Numbered from the stretch's first letter, positions 1 to 8,136 are shown. The stretch is DNA of 64,000 nucleotides from Bacillota bacterium (GCA_023402845.1 JAEYFP010000019.1:1-64000); one strand, 5' to 3'. Numbers and translations are program-made. The notes: generated from the sequence alone by a model not told the origin.

Positions 1-212
1 TCCGGGCGAAGGGATTCATATCCGTGACCGTGAAATTCCTCCAGCGGCGTTTCAAACAGCGCCCTGTCTGCTTCCATAATAGCGTCATCCACATATTTGA
101 GAGTCTCCCACTTGGTTCCCACATCCAAAGAACAGCTCTCTCCCATCCCCGCAAAGTACGAATCCGTACGGGCACAAAAACCCTCTATATCTAATTTTTT
201 CACCGCTCCCAT
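1..212 (-). CDS. Unrecognised protein, N-terminal part only (runs off left edge)
   Basis: This is the first 70 codons of a minus-strand gene whose 3' end lies outside the window. The protein begins MGAVKKLDIEGFCARTDSYF and is acidic, with no signal peptide or membrane segment in the visible part. The start ATG (210-212) is chosen because AGGAGG lies about 7 nt upstream of it. It follows the 217-residue ORF by 33 bp and probably shares its operon. I do not recognise the family. Confidence 0.6.
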   Translation of the reverse strand, partial: MGAVKKLDIEGFCARTDSYFAGMGESCSLDVGTKWETLKYVDDAIMEADRALFETPLEEFHGHGYESLRP

Positions 213-245
213 GCATATCCTCCTGTTACATAGCCCGTTCCCGTA

Positions 246-899
246 TTACTCATCCGATTCCACCTCCAACAGTTGGGCAAGTTTTCTGCGCACCGCTCCT
301 GTTTCCCAGTCTTCACAGGTATTCTTCAGGCGGTCATAGCTATGACATGCTTCTTTATTCCAAAAAAAGATCCGGCTCTCTTCCTGTTCTGCTTCCCTCT
401 TCCCTGCATAAATAACCTGTTCCGTACTGTATGTTTCCAGCTTCTCATAAAAGTCCGCTTCACTCATCTCATATCTTCTCGGCATAGAAAACCGTCTGCA
501 GCCCTGCCGCAGATCCGGATATGCCTGCAAGAGTGCATACAGAATGACACGGCGGCGGCTCATCTGTATGGATACCGACTCGATCTTCTCTTCCTTATCC
601 CACTTGAGCGCAAGCTGAACAACCTCGTCTTCCTCCAGAAATCCGATTCTGGATTGATTGAGAAATACCTTTTTTTCAGCCTTCTTGTATAAGTCCAGCA
701 GCTTGACAGCAAGCAGTCCGGCAGCACTTAAGTTTCCGTCTGCCTTCGCAAGTCCCTTATCCAAAAGCCCTACGCAGGCTCTCGCAACTACCTCTCTTTC
801 GCTTTCCTTCGCAGCATCCCATGTAAGAGGGACGCCTGCTATGGGCTTTCCATCCAACAGGCTGTTAAAACACATCATTTCTTCCATCGTAAATTCCAT
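246..899 (-). CDS. Hypothetical protein, 217 aa, second gene of an unrecognised operon
   Basis: A soluble, acidic, helix-rich protein that begins MEFTMEEMMCFNSLLDGKPI. No signal peptide, membrane segment or catalytic motif is visible. A longer reading from a TTG at 968 is open, but the internal ATG at 899 is preferred because GGGAGG lies 8 nt before it, and because the longer form would overlap a separate 40-codon ORF ending at 904. The general look (N-terminal methionine/glutamate-rich helix, mixed alpha/beta middle) is reminiscent of accessory proteins in Firmicute type VII secretion loci, but this is a weak impression and not a family assignment. Confidence 0.65.
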   Translation of the reverse strand: MEFTMEEMMCFNSLLDGKPIAGVPLTWDAAKESEREVVARACVGLLDKGLAKADGNLSAAGLLAVKLLDLYKKAEKKVFLNQSRIGFLEEDEVVQLALKWDKEEKIESVSIQMSRRRVILYALLQAYPDLRQGCRRFSMPRRYEMSEADFYEKLETYSTEQVIYAGKREAEQEESRIFFWNKEACHSYDRLKNTCEDWETGAVRRKLAQLLEVESDE

Positions 900-903
900 A
901 TCA

Positions 904-1026
904 TCAGCCTCCCTGTATCTCATCCAAAGTTCGGATGCATTGTGCCCTTTCACCGGCATTCTGTTCAAACATTGCTTCCTGTTCCTGTATCATTCTAAAT
1001 TCGTCACGCCTGCTCGGACCATTCAT
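904..1026 (-). CDS. Small hydrophilic protein, 40 aa
   Basis: Short ORF beginning MNGPSRRDEFRMIQEQEAMF, strongly charged and probably helical, with one cysteine. Its TGA lies 4 bp before the ATG of the next gene and its last codons contain that gene's ribosome site, so the two are translationally coupled. Its own start has a weak GGCGGAC site. It is the first ORF after the promoter at 1128-1156. The tight coupling is the main evidence that it is real; function unknown. Confidence 0.5.
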   Translation of the reverse strand: MNGPSRRDEFRMIQEQEAMFEQNAGERAQCIRTLDEIQGG

Positions 1027-1127
1027 AACGTCCGCCTATATAAATGCCTGTGAGCATAAATACTGACAACACAATTATAATTTTATTGGAAATCACGTAT
1101 AAAATTGGAAACTTTTATTATTTTTGT

Positions 1128-1156
1128 ATTATCTGATATTGCTTTGCAAATTTCAA
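1128..1156 (-). promoter_or_regulatory. Promoter of the 1026-to-1 operon
   Basis: On the minus strand: -35 TTGAAA (1151-1156), 17-bp spacer, -10 GATAAT (1128-1133). It lies about 100 bp before the first start codon. The weak -35 with direct repeats just upstream suggests an activator-dependent promoter. Confidence 0.5.
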
Positions 1157-1161
1157 TATCA

Positions 1162-1198
1162 TTTGCATAACTGACAGAGTTTTTGTATAACTGACAGA
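1162..1198 (-). promoter_or_regulatory. Two direct repeats 20 bp apart, probable activator site
   Basis: Two 17-bp units (1162-1178 and 1182-1198, plus-strand reading TTTG-C/T-ATAACTGACAGA) match at 16 of 17 positions and start exactly 20 bp apart, that is, on the same helix face. The near edge is about 5 bp from the -35 box. Read on the minus strand each contains TCAGTTAT, which is somewhat like the half sites bound by LytTR response regulators (ACAGTTA). The rest of 1199-1449 is A/T-rich with several TTGTAAC words and holds no gene I can support. Confidence 0.4.
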
Positions 1199-1449
1199 AT
1201 TTATTAAATTTGAACATTATTTTTTTGTAAAAAAAAAGCTGTTACAAACTATGATTTATAGCTTTCCTTTCGGATTTACTATAAAACACCTTTTGTAACA
1301 ACTCGTAATTTTTCCCTTTTAGATACTACTCTTTAATATGTTGTAACTTTGGGACTTCTATGTTGACTATATAAGTCAATCACAAAAACTGCACTACTTT
1401 CTATGAGTAGATGCTTAAAATAACTATACGGAAGGAGGTTATTAAGCGG

Positions 1450-2475
1450 TCATCGCTGTACCCTGCCTGAGCCATCGCCTCCCATAAGCACGGTAACTTC
1501 TTCTGCCGATACCATATTAAAATCACTCTCGACCGTGTGCTTTAAGCAGCTTGCGGCAACGGCGAACTCAAGTGCCTCCTGCGGTTCATAACCGTTCATG
1601 GCCGCATAGATCAGTCCCGCTCCGAACGAGTCTCCTCCGCCCACACGATCTACAATATGAATATCATAGGTTTTGCTGAAATAACATTCTCCGCCGTCAT
1701 ACAACATCGCAGCCCACTTATTGTCATTGGCAGATAAAGACGTACGAAGCGTAATTGCCACCTTTTTAAACCCGAATTGATCGGCCAGCTTTCCCGCCAC
1801 CTCCCGGTAACCCTCATGATTGACCCTGCCGCTCGTCACATCCGTATTTTCCGACTTAATACCGAATACATCGCCCGCATCCTCTTCATTTGCGATGCAA
1901 ACATCCACATACCGGCACAATTCACTCATGACAGCACGTGCTTTTTCCTTTGTCCAAAGCCTCTTGCGGTAATTCAGGTCACAGCTTACCGTAATTCCTT
2001 TTGCCTTGGCCGCCTTGCATGCCTCCAGACAGACTTCGGCGATATTGCCGCCGAGAGCCGGTGTGATTCCGGTAAAATGAAACCAGGAAGCACCCTCAAA
2101 AATCTGATCCCAGTTAAAATCTTCTTTGGATGCGGATGCCATTGAGGAAGCCGCACGGTCATAGATGACCTTGGAGGGCCGCTGGCTTGCACCTTTTTCA
2201 AGATAGTAGATGCCAAGTCTCTCGCCGCCTCTTGTAATATGGGATGTATCCACACCATACCTTCTGAGAGCATTAAACGCTGCCTGTCCAATCTCATGCT
2301 TCGGCAGCTTTGTCACAAAAGCTGCATCCATCCCGTAGTTTGCAAGAGAAACCGCCACATTGGCCTCACCCCCTCCATAAGTTACCTCAAAGGTGTCTGC
2401 CTGCACAAAGCGCAGATAGCCCTGCGGTGCCAGACGAAGCATAATTTCACCAAATGTAATTACCTTATGATTCAT
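1450..2475 (-). CDS. kdgK: 2-dehydro-3-deoxygluconokinase (KDG kinase), PfkB family
   Basis: Phosphorylates 2-keto-3-deoxygluconate to KDPG with ATP in the cytosol, the step before KDPG aldolase in hexuronate and Entner-Doudoroff-type catabolism. The 341-residue length is normal. The N terminus shows the PfkB signature (GGGEANVAVSLANYG, residues about 34-48) and the C-terminal half has the GGGDSFGAG loop with the catalytic aspartate and anion hole. The sugar-binding region (FHFTGITPALG) is typical of KdgK. Its ATG overlaps the stop of the upstream aldolase gene by 4 bp, so the two are translationally coupled and expressed together. Confidence 0.9.
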   Translation of the reverse strand: MNHKVITFGEIMLRLAPQGYLRFVQADTFEVTYGGGEANVAVSLANYGMDAAFVTKLPKHEIGQAAFNALRRYGVDTSHITRGGERLGIYYLEKGASQRPSKVIYDRAASSMASASKEDFNWDQIFEGASWFHFTGITPALGGNIAEVCLEACKAAKAKGITVSCDLNYRKRLWTKEKARAVMSELCRYVDVCIANEEDAGDVFGIKSENTDVTSGRVNHEGYREVAGKLADQFGFKKVAITLRTSLSANDNKWAAMLYDGGECYFSKTYDIHIVDRVGGGDSFGAGLIYAAMNGYEPQEALEFAVAASCLKHTVESDFNMVSAEEVTVLMGGDGSGRVQR

Positions 2476-3452
2476 GCGTTACCTCCGTTCTGTTTTTGTA
2501 ATAAATGAAGGGCAAAACCTCCGGACTCTTTCTTTAAATAAATGGCAGCCAGGTGGTTCCCGGCATCGTATTTCGCGGAATTCTCCCGGAATTCAAAGCC
2601 TCTCCGTTTCAGATAATCAACCGCACGCTCGATATCATTGGTGCGAACCGCAATATGTCCTTTTGCGCCGAGATATAGGGATTTCATAATTTCCAATCCG
2701 TCTCCCGCAAAAAAGGAGCTCTTCCCGGACCGCTTCTCAAAGCCAAATATGGCGGAAAATTCGTCTGCCAGCGCATCCGCACTGCCTTCGTCCTCCATAT
2801 TAATTCCAATATGGGCAACCTCAAACCCAAGCATGCTGCTGACTGCCTCTCCCGTCAACCGGCAAATTCCGTCAAAATCGCCCACTTCAAGCATCTTGGT
2901 GTCCACCATCCAGCTTCCCCCGCACGCTATTACATTTTTCGTATTGAGATAAGCAAACAGGTTTTTCTGATTGACTCCACCGGTCGGCATGAATTTTATA
3001 TTTCCAAACGGCCCCGAAAGCGCTTTGAGCATCGGGATGCCGCCGGCTGCCTCCGCCGGAAAAAACTTCACGACCTCAAGTCCCATGACGACAGCCTGTG
3101 CCACCTCGCTCGGCGTACTGCAGCCCGGCACAATCGTAATCTGCCTGTCAATACAGTATTGCACGACCTTCTGATCAAATCCCGGACTCACGATAAACTG
3201 TGCGCCTGATGCAACCGCTTGATCAACCTGCTCGATCGTCAGCACGGTGCCTGCTCCGACAAGCATTTCTGGAAATGCTGTCTGCATGGCCCTGATCGCT
3301 TCCGGCGCGGCTGTTGTCCGAAAGGTCACCTCCGCACATGGAATCCCCCCTTCACAGAGCGCCTTTGCTAATGGCACGGCCTTTTCGGCCTGCTCTATTT
3401 TGATGACAGGCACGATTCCTATTTTAGAAATTGCTTCTAATTTTTGATTCAT
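2472..3452 (-). CDS. eda: KDPG/KHG aldolase fused to a C-terminal glyoxalase-like (VOC) domain
   Basis: Residues 1 to about 205 are a class I KDPG/4-hydroxy-2-oxoglutarate aldolase: the substrate-binding EVTFRT segment, GAGTVL, and the Schiff-base lysine in VVKFFPAEAAGG are all present, followed by MPTGGVN. It splits KDPG into pyruvate and glyceraldehyde 3-phosphate. Residues about 210-326 form a vicinal-oxygen-chelate domain (HIGINM..., GHIAVRTNDIERAVDYLKRRG), which stand-alone Eda proteins (about 210 aa) lack. The role of the added domain is not known. The gene is the first of the eda-kdgK operon and has its own promoter and a KdgR-like operator upstream. Confidence 0.9.
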   Translation of the reverse strand: MNQKLEAISKIGIVPVIKIEQAEKAVPLAKALCEGGIPCAEVTFRTTAAPEAIRAMQTAFPEMLVGAGTVLTIEQVDQAVASGAQFIVSPGFDQKVVQYCIDRQITIVPGCSTPSEVAQAVVMGLEVVKFFPAEAAGGIPMLKALSGPFGNIKFMPTGGVNQKNLFAYLNTKNVIACGGSWMVDTKMLEVGDFDGICRLTGEAVSSMLGFEVAHIGINMEDEGSADALADEFSAIFGFEKRSGKSSFFAGDGLEIMKSLYLGAKGHIAVRTNDIERAVDYLKRRGFEFRENSAKYDAGNHLAAIYLKKESGGFALHLLQKQNGGNA

Positions 3453-3477
3453 ATTCTCTCCTCTCTATGTTTCATAT

Positions 3478-3496
3478 TATGGAACTAAGTTTCATT
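3478..3496 (-). promoter_or_regulatory. KdgR/IclR-type operator of the eda-kdgK operon
   Basis: The 19-bp dyad TATGGAACTAAGTTTCATT (plus-strand reading) has arms TATGGAAC and GTTTCATT around a 3-bp centre, with 6 of 8 pairs matching. It fits the general form of KdgR sites of the IclR family (AATGAAAC-N3-GTTTCATT). It lies just downstream of the -10 box, between promoter and start codon, where a bound repressor would block transcription. Confidence 0.6.
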
Positions 3497-3517
3497 ATTT
3501 AAAATTGATTCAGTTTT

Positions 3518-3545
3518 ATTATATACAAATTTACCAGTCTGTCAA
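3518..3545 (-). promoter_or_regulatory. Promoter of eda-kdgK
   Basis: Minus strand: -35 TTGACA (3540-3545), 16-bp spacer, -10 TATAAT (3518-3523). Both hexamers are perfect consensus, 66 bp before the eda start. Confidence 0.85.
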
Positions 3546-3598
3546 TATGTTCCCTTTGTTTTTATGTAAAAATGACAGATGTCGCTTCTTTTTTATCT

Positions 3599-3612
3599 GA
3601 AAAAGGAACCTG
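3599..3612. repeat. Left copy of 14-bp direct repeat flanking the IS30 element
   Basis: GAAAAAGGAACCTG occurs here and again at 5309-5322, immediately outside the IS. This is best read as the duplicated target, although 14 bp is longer than the few bases usual for many IS30 elements; the exact IS ends are therefore uncertain by several bases. Confidence 0.6.
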
Positions 3613-5308
3613 GCTGACTTGAAAAAGTAAATTCTAGTGCAGGACTAAATTCCACCACCCTTTAAAGATTGCCGTAAGGGGGAGAGGTTTTTGCGCATAA
3701 TTCTAATATTTCTGCTATAATTAAGCTGACTTCTTACAAAAAATCATGTTTCCGGGCAGAGAAAACAGGCCACTGGAGTTTCGTGTGTTGGACTAAATTC
3801 CACCGGCCACATTCAAAAATGTGAAAAGTTTACTTCCAGTCCGACAGCAGATTTATGTAAGTTAGTTAACGGTTGTAGCGAATCAGCTTAGGTGTCAGAT
3901 TAACCTCATCAGGAACAATGCGCCTAAGCTGAAGCGCTTTTAAGGTATCTTCGCCAAATGATTCTAAAGCCAGATTATATGGTGTCTTTCCACCCAGACT
4001 TTCCCGTGGCATGGAATTGATATGATTAACAATCAGATTCACGTCCCATTGAGTTAGGAATTCAAAACTGGTTCCTTTTGGAAGCACCATGCGAAGCAAA
4101 GTATGGACATTTTCAACACCTCCCTTCTGGCCGCTACGCATTGGATCACAGTAGTAGAGGCTACAGCGTTGAATTTCACTGATCCCAGTCTCCAGGCTCT
4201 CAGGATCGCCAAATTCGGAACCACGGTCAGTTAATACGTATTCGAACAAGGAAACGAATTCATAGGTTCCGAGTCGTTTCTCGAGATGGTCAAATACAAG
4301 CCGTACGGCACCTTTGGTGCATCGGTTCATCAGGAATGCAAGAAAAAGTTTTTCCCTGATAAAGTAAAACGTCAACAGGGTCTTTTTAGATTCACGGGAA
4401 GAATGAACAGTGTCCATTTCTGCAAAATATTCAAGGCCTAAGGACTGAAAATCAAGATAGGTTCTATTGACAAAAACAGAGCGATCCATGATCTGTGTCT
4501 TGTGGCATTTTCGCGGCTTAAACTTAGGTTTACGCTTTAAATCAACATTTCTGGAAGAGAATAGACCTTTGTCAATGTAGGTATAGATTGTGCGGACAGA
4601 CATATCCAGTTCCGGATGATTTACAGAGATCTGATAAGGAGACTGACCCTGCTCAATCAGAGGAGTAACAATCCTATCTTTTTGATGCAGCTCATGCTTT
4701 GTCATACAGATGCCGGTTCTGGAATTGCTGAGCAACTCCTGATATTTTCGGTCGGCAAACCGTGCATTGTATGTGTATTTGTGAGCAATGGTGCAGTGAG
4801 AGATCTTTTTGTCACAGCCATTGCAGACGTAGGGAGCCTTATCCAGTCTGGTGCAGCGTTCCTTCACAAAATCCCGACAGGTTTGGTTGCAGGTTGGGCA
4901 GGAAGTACATTTGACACCACATACAAGAATCTTGTTGCAGACATTTATTTTTCTGCAGCTATACCTGCGAATGCAGAAGTTTCTGGCATTGTAAAAGGTG
5001 CCCTTATGATACCAGTCAGAGGAACGCCTGGCCTTGACCTCTTTAGAGATGGTGGTTGGATCTTTGCACAGGTATTTTGCGATATCCTTAAAAGTATGAT
5101 TTTGATTTAAAGAGTTCTCAATAAAAACACGATCCTTCAGGGTGAGATGCTTCTGGTTACCAGGAATATATTTACTCATAAAATCTCCTTCTACTGCTGT
5201 CAGAAGGAGTTATAAAGATACCATGTATGTATGAAAGAGTAAATATCAACTGTGCAGAGGTAAACGCTACCAGACTAAGAGGGAGTGGAATTTACTTTTT
5301 CAATTTTC
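3613..5308 (-). mobile_element. IS30-family insertion sequence
   Basis: The element is about 1.7 kb. Inverted ends share TTGAAAAAGTAAATTC (about 3619-3634, and inverted at about 5288-5303). It carries one transposase gene. The left non-coding part (3613-3865) also contains a 15-bp direct repeat, GGACTAAATTCCACC, at 3642-3656 and 3790-3804, and no other ORF. Its insertion separates the eda-kdgK promoter from the IclR regulator gene. Confidence 0.75.
3866..5179 (-). CDS. IS30-family transposase
   Basis: The 437-residue DDE transposase appears intact. The N terminus holds an IS30-type helix-turn-helix (HLTLKDRVFIENSLNQ... DPTTISKEVK, residues about 10-50), followed by a cysteine-rich stretch with several CxxC pairs (about 72-130) that may bind zinc. 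The C-terminal half holds the catalytic residues: D in AEMDTVHSSR, D in VLTDRGSEFGDP, and E in GGVENVHTLLRM. The start has AAGGAG 5 nt upstream. It cuts and joins the element ends. Confidence 0.92.
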   Translation of the reverse strand: MSKYIPGNQKHLTLKDRVFIENSLNQNHTFKDIAKYLCKDPTTISKEVKARRSSDWYHKGTFYNARNFCIRRYSCRKINVCNKILVCGVKCTSCPTCNQTCRDFVKERCTRLDKAPYVCNGCDKKISHCTIAHKYTYNARFADRKYQELLSNSRTGICMTKHELHQKDRIVTPLIEQGQSPYQISVNHPELDMSVRTIYTYIDKGLFSSRNVDLKRKPKFKPRKCHKTQIMDRSVFVNRTYLDFQSLGLEYFAEMDTVHSSRESKKTLLTFYFIREKLFLAFLMNRCTKGAVRLVFDHLEKRLGTYEFVSLFEYVLTDRGSEFGDPESLETGISEIQRCSLYYCDPMRSGQKGGVENVHTLLRMVLPKGTSFEFLTQWDVNLIVNHINSMPRESLGGKTPYNLALESFGEDTLKALQLRRIVPDEVNLTPKLIRYNR

Positions 5309-5322
5309 GAAAAAGGAACCTG
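5309..5322. repeat. Right copy of 14-bp direct repeat flanking the IS30 element
   Basis: GAAAAAGGAACCTG, identical to 3599-3612. Removing the element and one copy would restore an intergenic region of roughly 250 bp between eda and the IclR gene. Confidence 0.6.
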
Positions 5323-5335
5323 TGCGGCCGCCCTC

Positions 5336-5364
5336 TTGAGTTTTTATAACCGGGATGCTATAAT
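5336..5364 (+). promoter_or_regulatory. Promoter of the IclR-family regulator gene
   Basis: -35 TTGAGT (5336-5341), 17-bp spacer, -10 TATAAT (5359-5364) with an extended TGC before the -10. It lies outside the IS, so the insertion left regulator expression possible. Confidence 0.7.
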
Positions 5365-5394
5365 AGCCATAATTTTGTGAAAGGATATGACGAC

Positions 5395-6174
5395 ATGGAA
5401 CATGATAAAAATCCCGTCCAGTCTGCGGACAGAATCTTTCAGGTCATTGATGTGTTAACAGAAAAAGGGCCGTGCGGCCTCCTGGAAATCAGCAGCATGC
5501 TCTTATTAAATAAAAGTACGGTTCACCGCCTTTTAAATTCTTTGATTTATATGGGATATGTGAAACAGAACGAAGAAACGTTAAAATACCAGATGACCCT
5601 AAAGGTCGTGACAATTGCAGGAAAGGTTTTAAAACAAATCGATATTTTGTCGGTCGCACAGCCTTATATGCGATTTCTGATGGAACAGTCCTGTGAAACG
5701 GTTCATCTTGTCAAACGTGTGGACAATCGTATCATGTATATCAACAAAGTGGAACCCTCCTATGAGGGACGCACCATGCGGATGGCCTCCTTTATCGGAA
5801 TGGTCAGTCCGCTCTATTGCACAGCTGTGGGAAAAGCGATCATGTCGGAATTATCCGAAGAAGAGGTGCTGGGCATTTGGAAAAGTTCCAGCCCAGAAAA
5901 AAAGACAGAATATACGATTCTGGAAATGGAACCGCTTTTAAAAGAGCTTGCGGCGATCCGAAGACTTGGTTATGCAATGGACAATGAGGAAAATGAAGTC
6001 GGTGTCCGCTGCATCGCGTCGAACATCAAGGATTACAGCGGCACGGCAAATTATGCCATCAGCATTTCGGCCGCGGCTGCAAGAATGTCCAACGAGCGGA
6101 TGCAGGAATTGATTCCGCTTCTCACAAACACCTGCCTGAAGCTGTCTCGCGAGCTTGGCTATAAAGCCCGCTAA
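5395..6174 (+). CDS. IclR-family transcriptional regulator, probable KdgR
   Basis: A 259-residue DNA-binding regulator. Residues about 8-70 are the winged helix (SADRIFQVIDVLTE..., LLLNKSTVHRLLNSL) and about 85-255 the IclR effector domain (ETVHLVKRVDNRIMYINKVEP, YCTAVGKAIMS, ISISAA). A GTG at 5377 is open, but the ATG at 5395 is better placed after AAAGGA. Genome position opposite eda-kdgK and a KdgR-like dyad in that promoter suggest that it represses the operon and responds to a keto-sugar acid such as KDG or KDPG; this is inference. An IS30 copy now lies between it and its presumed target. Confidence 0.85.
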   Translation: MEHDKNPVQSADRIFQVIDVLTEKGPCGLLEISSMLLLNKSTVHRLLNSLIYMGYVKQNEETLKYQMTLKVVTIAGKVLKQIDILSVAQPYMRFLMEQSCETVHLVKRVDNRIMYINKVEPSYEGRTMRMASFIGMVSPLYCTAVGKAIMSELSEEEVLGIWKSSSPEKKTEYTILEMEPLLKELAAIRRLGYAMDNEENEVGVRCIASNIKDYSGTANYAISISAAAARMSNERMQELIPLLTNTCLKLSRELGYKAR

Positions 6175-6189
6175 GCGTGCCTTTCTGCA

Positions 6190-6855
6190 TTACATTGGCC
6201 TCATGCCATTCCCAAAGCAAAGGCCGCCTCCTCCGCAGAATAAATTGCAGACAAGATTCCAAAAACACAGCTTCAGACAAAGACTGCTGCCGCCTGCACT
6301 GCTCTCTCCGTAAGGGCTTTGCATATCCCGGTACCAGCTTCCTCCAGACTGCAATTGCTGTAAAAATAACTGATAACGGAGATTTCCCGGTTCCAGTTCG
6401 CATGCCATTCTGGCAAAATCCAGCGCCTGCACATTATTACCCATCCCCGCATTGGCCGCACCCGCATAATAATACCAGAGCGCACTTCTCTCCTTCATGC
6501 TGCGCAGCAGATTTAAGGCCTCCTCATACCGGCCGTTGTTGATATAAGTTCCCGCCGCCTGCATATGAAGTGCATCTTCATCACTGCCGCCGTAGCTTTC
6601 CCTTCCTGAATCGCCAAAGCCGTACCCGCCTCCGTAGGTGCCACGTGAATAGCCGGTGTATCCATGTTCCCGTTCCCCTATGATCTGTTCGTAGGCCTGC
6701 TGCACTTCCTTGAATTTTTCTTCTGCTGCGGCCTTATTTGGATTGTTAATATTGGCATCCGGATGGTATTTCCGGCTTAATGCCCGATATGCCGTTTTAA
6801 TTTCATCATTTGTGGCATCTTCCTTTACCCCGAGTACCAGATAGGGATTTTTCAT
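6190..6855 (-). CDS. J-domain (DnaJ-like) protein with helical repeat region
   Basis: Residues 1-60 form a J domain with the HPD motif intact (RKYHPDANINNP), so it should stimulate an Hsp70 ATPase. A glycine/tyrosine-rich linker (about 65-90) and a TPR-like helical part (about 95-165: ALHMQAAGTYINNGRYEEAL, ALWYYYAGAANAGMGN) follow. The last 40 residues are glycine- and cysteine-rich with a hydrophobic patch (LCLKLCFWNLVCNLFCGGGG). It lacks the DnaJ zinc fingers and substrate domains, so it is a specialised co-chaperone. It ends 15 bp from the convergent IclR gene and follows the DUF5685 gene, probably in one operon. Confidence 0.8.
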   Translation of the reverse strand: MKNPYLVLGVKEDATNDEIKTAYRALSRKYHPDANINNPNKAAAEEKFKEVQQAYEQIIGEREHGYTGYSRGTYGGGYGFGDSGRESYGGSDEDALHMQAAGTYINNGRYEEALNLLRSMKERSALWYYYAGAANAGMGNNVQALDFARMACELEPGNLRYQLFLQQLQSGGSWYRDMQSPYGESSAGGSSLCLKLCFWNLVCNLFCGGGGLCFGNGMRPM

Positions 6856-6906
6856 CTATTTTAATCTCCATTCATTAGTTACCATTCATCTAAAACCGAA
6901 ATCCTG

Positions 6907-7737
6907 TTATTTAACTGCCTTGTCCTCCGACTGATTCTTTGAATCATAGTACCGGCACCAGACGCCGGAATACAAAATATTACGCAGGATTTCCACGTCC
7001 TCAACAATCGGAAGCCTCTCAAACGCCTTGGAACACGCCGCCATCATCATAAGCAGGATCTGCTCCGCCTCCGCGTCGACCGGCTGCTTCCTTAATAAAA
7101 ACGGATTGTAATTTCCGCTCTTCTGATCCTTCTCCATGTCGAGATACGCATCCATCAAATAAATAAATTTTCCAAGAAAAAAACCGGTCTCTCTTAAGTC
7201 CTTTTCCCACTCGTCCACACGAAAAGCGAATATTTCCGCCATAATCCGACCGAATGCACCTGCCGGAATATCAATATCCGGCTCTTTTCGCATTTCCATT
7301 TTTTGTATTTTTTGCAGTTCTTCACGAATAATCGCTGCCTTTTCAGGATATTTTTCCGCAATCTGTTTTACTTTCGGCAGAAGCAATACAGCATAACCCC
7401 TTTTTACCAGCTTTTTTTCATCCTGCCAATCGTCCATACATTTTTCATAGGTGAGAAGCAAGTTGAGATCTGCCGCATAATCCGTATAAATATTTGCCCG
7501 CATCCTATGCTTTTCAAACGGATGAGCAATACACGTACAGGCAGATTCAAGTGTCTGAGGCTCATACAGAGACGTCAAAAGCAGGATCAGGAACGTCATA
7601 TCATAAGTCAAGGACACCTGCCCGGCAAGGCCGTAACGCTTTTTTAGACTCTGACAAAGACCGCAGTAATAGGACCGATATTTTTCATAATCCTTAAACT
7701 TCATTTCCTGCTGGTTGATGATTACATACCCAAACAT
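6907..7737 (-). CDS. DUF5685 family protein
   Basis: A 276-residue cytosolic protein. The N terminus (MFGYVIINQQEMKFKDY..., YYCGLCQSLKKRYG) with its CxxC pair is typical of DUF5685, which is common in Clostridia and often sits beside a J-domain gene, as here. Further conserved-looking segments are DYAADLNLLLTYEKCMDDW and RETGFFLGKFIYLMDAY. The all-helical pattern with paired acidic residues recalls metal or isoprenoid-binding helical folds, but no activity is known. It starts 3 bp after the upstream zinc-ribbon gene, showing tight coupling. Confidence 0.8.
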   Translation of the reverse strand: MFGYVIINQQEMKFKDYEKYRSYYCGLCQSLKKRYGLAGQVSLTYDMTFLILLLTSLYEPQTLESACTCIAHPFEKHRMRANIYTDYAADLNLLLTYEKCMDDWQDEKKLVKRGYAVLLLPKVKQIAEKYPEKAAIIREELQKIQKMEMRKEPDIDIPAGAFGRIMAEIFAFRVDEWEKDLRETGFFLGKFIYLMDAYLDMEKDQKSGNYNPFLLRKQPVDAEAEQILLMMMAACSKAFERLPIVEDVEILRNILYSGVWCRYYDSKNQSEDKAVK

Positions 7738-7740
7738 CCG

Positions 7741-8136
7741 TTAACTCCTTTTTGTAAATTCCGTACGGCATTTCGGACACATCACTACAATTTTTCCCTT
7801 TCCCTTCGGAATCCGGATTTTCTGCCTGCAGCTTGGACAGCGATAAATATGATGCGTCTTTCGCTGCACCCATTCCAGCTTCTTCCTTCCAAAATAGCTT
7901 CTAAACCGGTAGGTCTGCCGCAAATACTTTTGATTTTCCTGATACCTTCTTTCATGATTTCTGGAAAACACGCGAAAATAGGCATATCCGATAATCGCCG
8001 CCGCAATCCAATAGCAGACATCCGCTCCCGTAAATAAAGACAGCAGCATCGCAAGCAATGCCACAACCATCAAAAATTGGGAGAACTGGTCTGTTCCGTA
8101 GCGCCCATACATAAATTTTCTTAATCTTTCCTGCAT
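7741..8136 (-). CDS. Small membrane protein with C-terminal zinc ribbon
   Basis: A 131-residue protein. Two close membrane segments (about residues 22-58: FLMVVALLAMLLSLF and VCYWIAAAIIGYAYF) are followed by a basic stretch and a zinc ribbon (CPSCRQKIRIPKGKGKI...CPKC). The ATG at 8136 is chosen over the upstream in-frame start at 8187 because AAAGGTG lies 8 nt before it. It heads the zinc-ribbon/DUF5685/J-domain operon. Function unknown; the ribbon faces the cytosol if the positive-inside rule holds. Confidence 0.75.
   Translation of the reverse strand: MQERLRKFMYGRYGTDQFSQFLMVVALLAMLLSLFTGADVCYWIAAAIIGYAYFRVFSRNHERRYQENQKYLRQTYRFRSYFGRKKLEWVQRKTHHIYRCPSCRQKIRIPKGKGKIVVMCPKCRTEFTKRS

Noticed and set aside
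4616..5110. Long plus-strand open frame of 164 codons
   Set aside because: It lies entirely antisense to the IS30 transposase, has no ribosome site and no recognisable domain.
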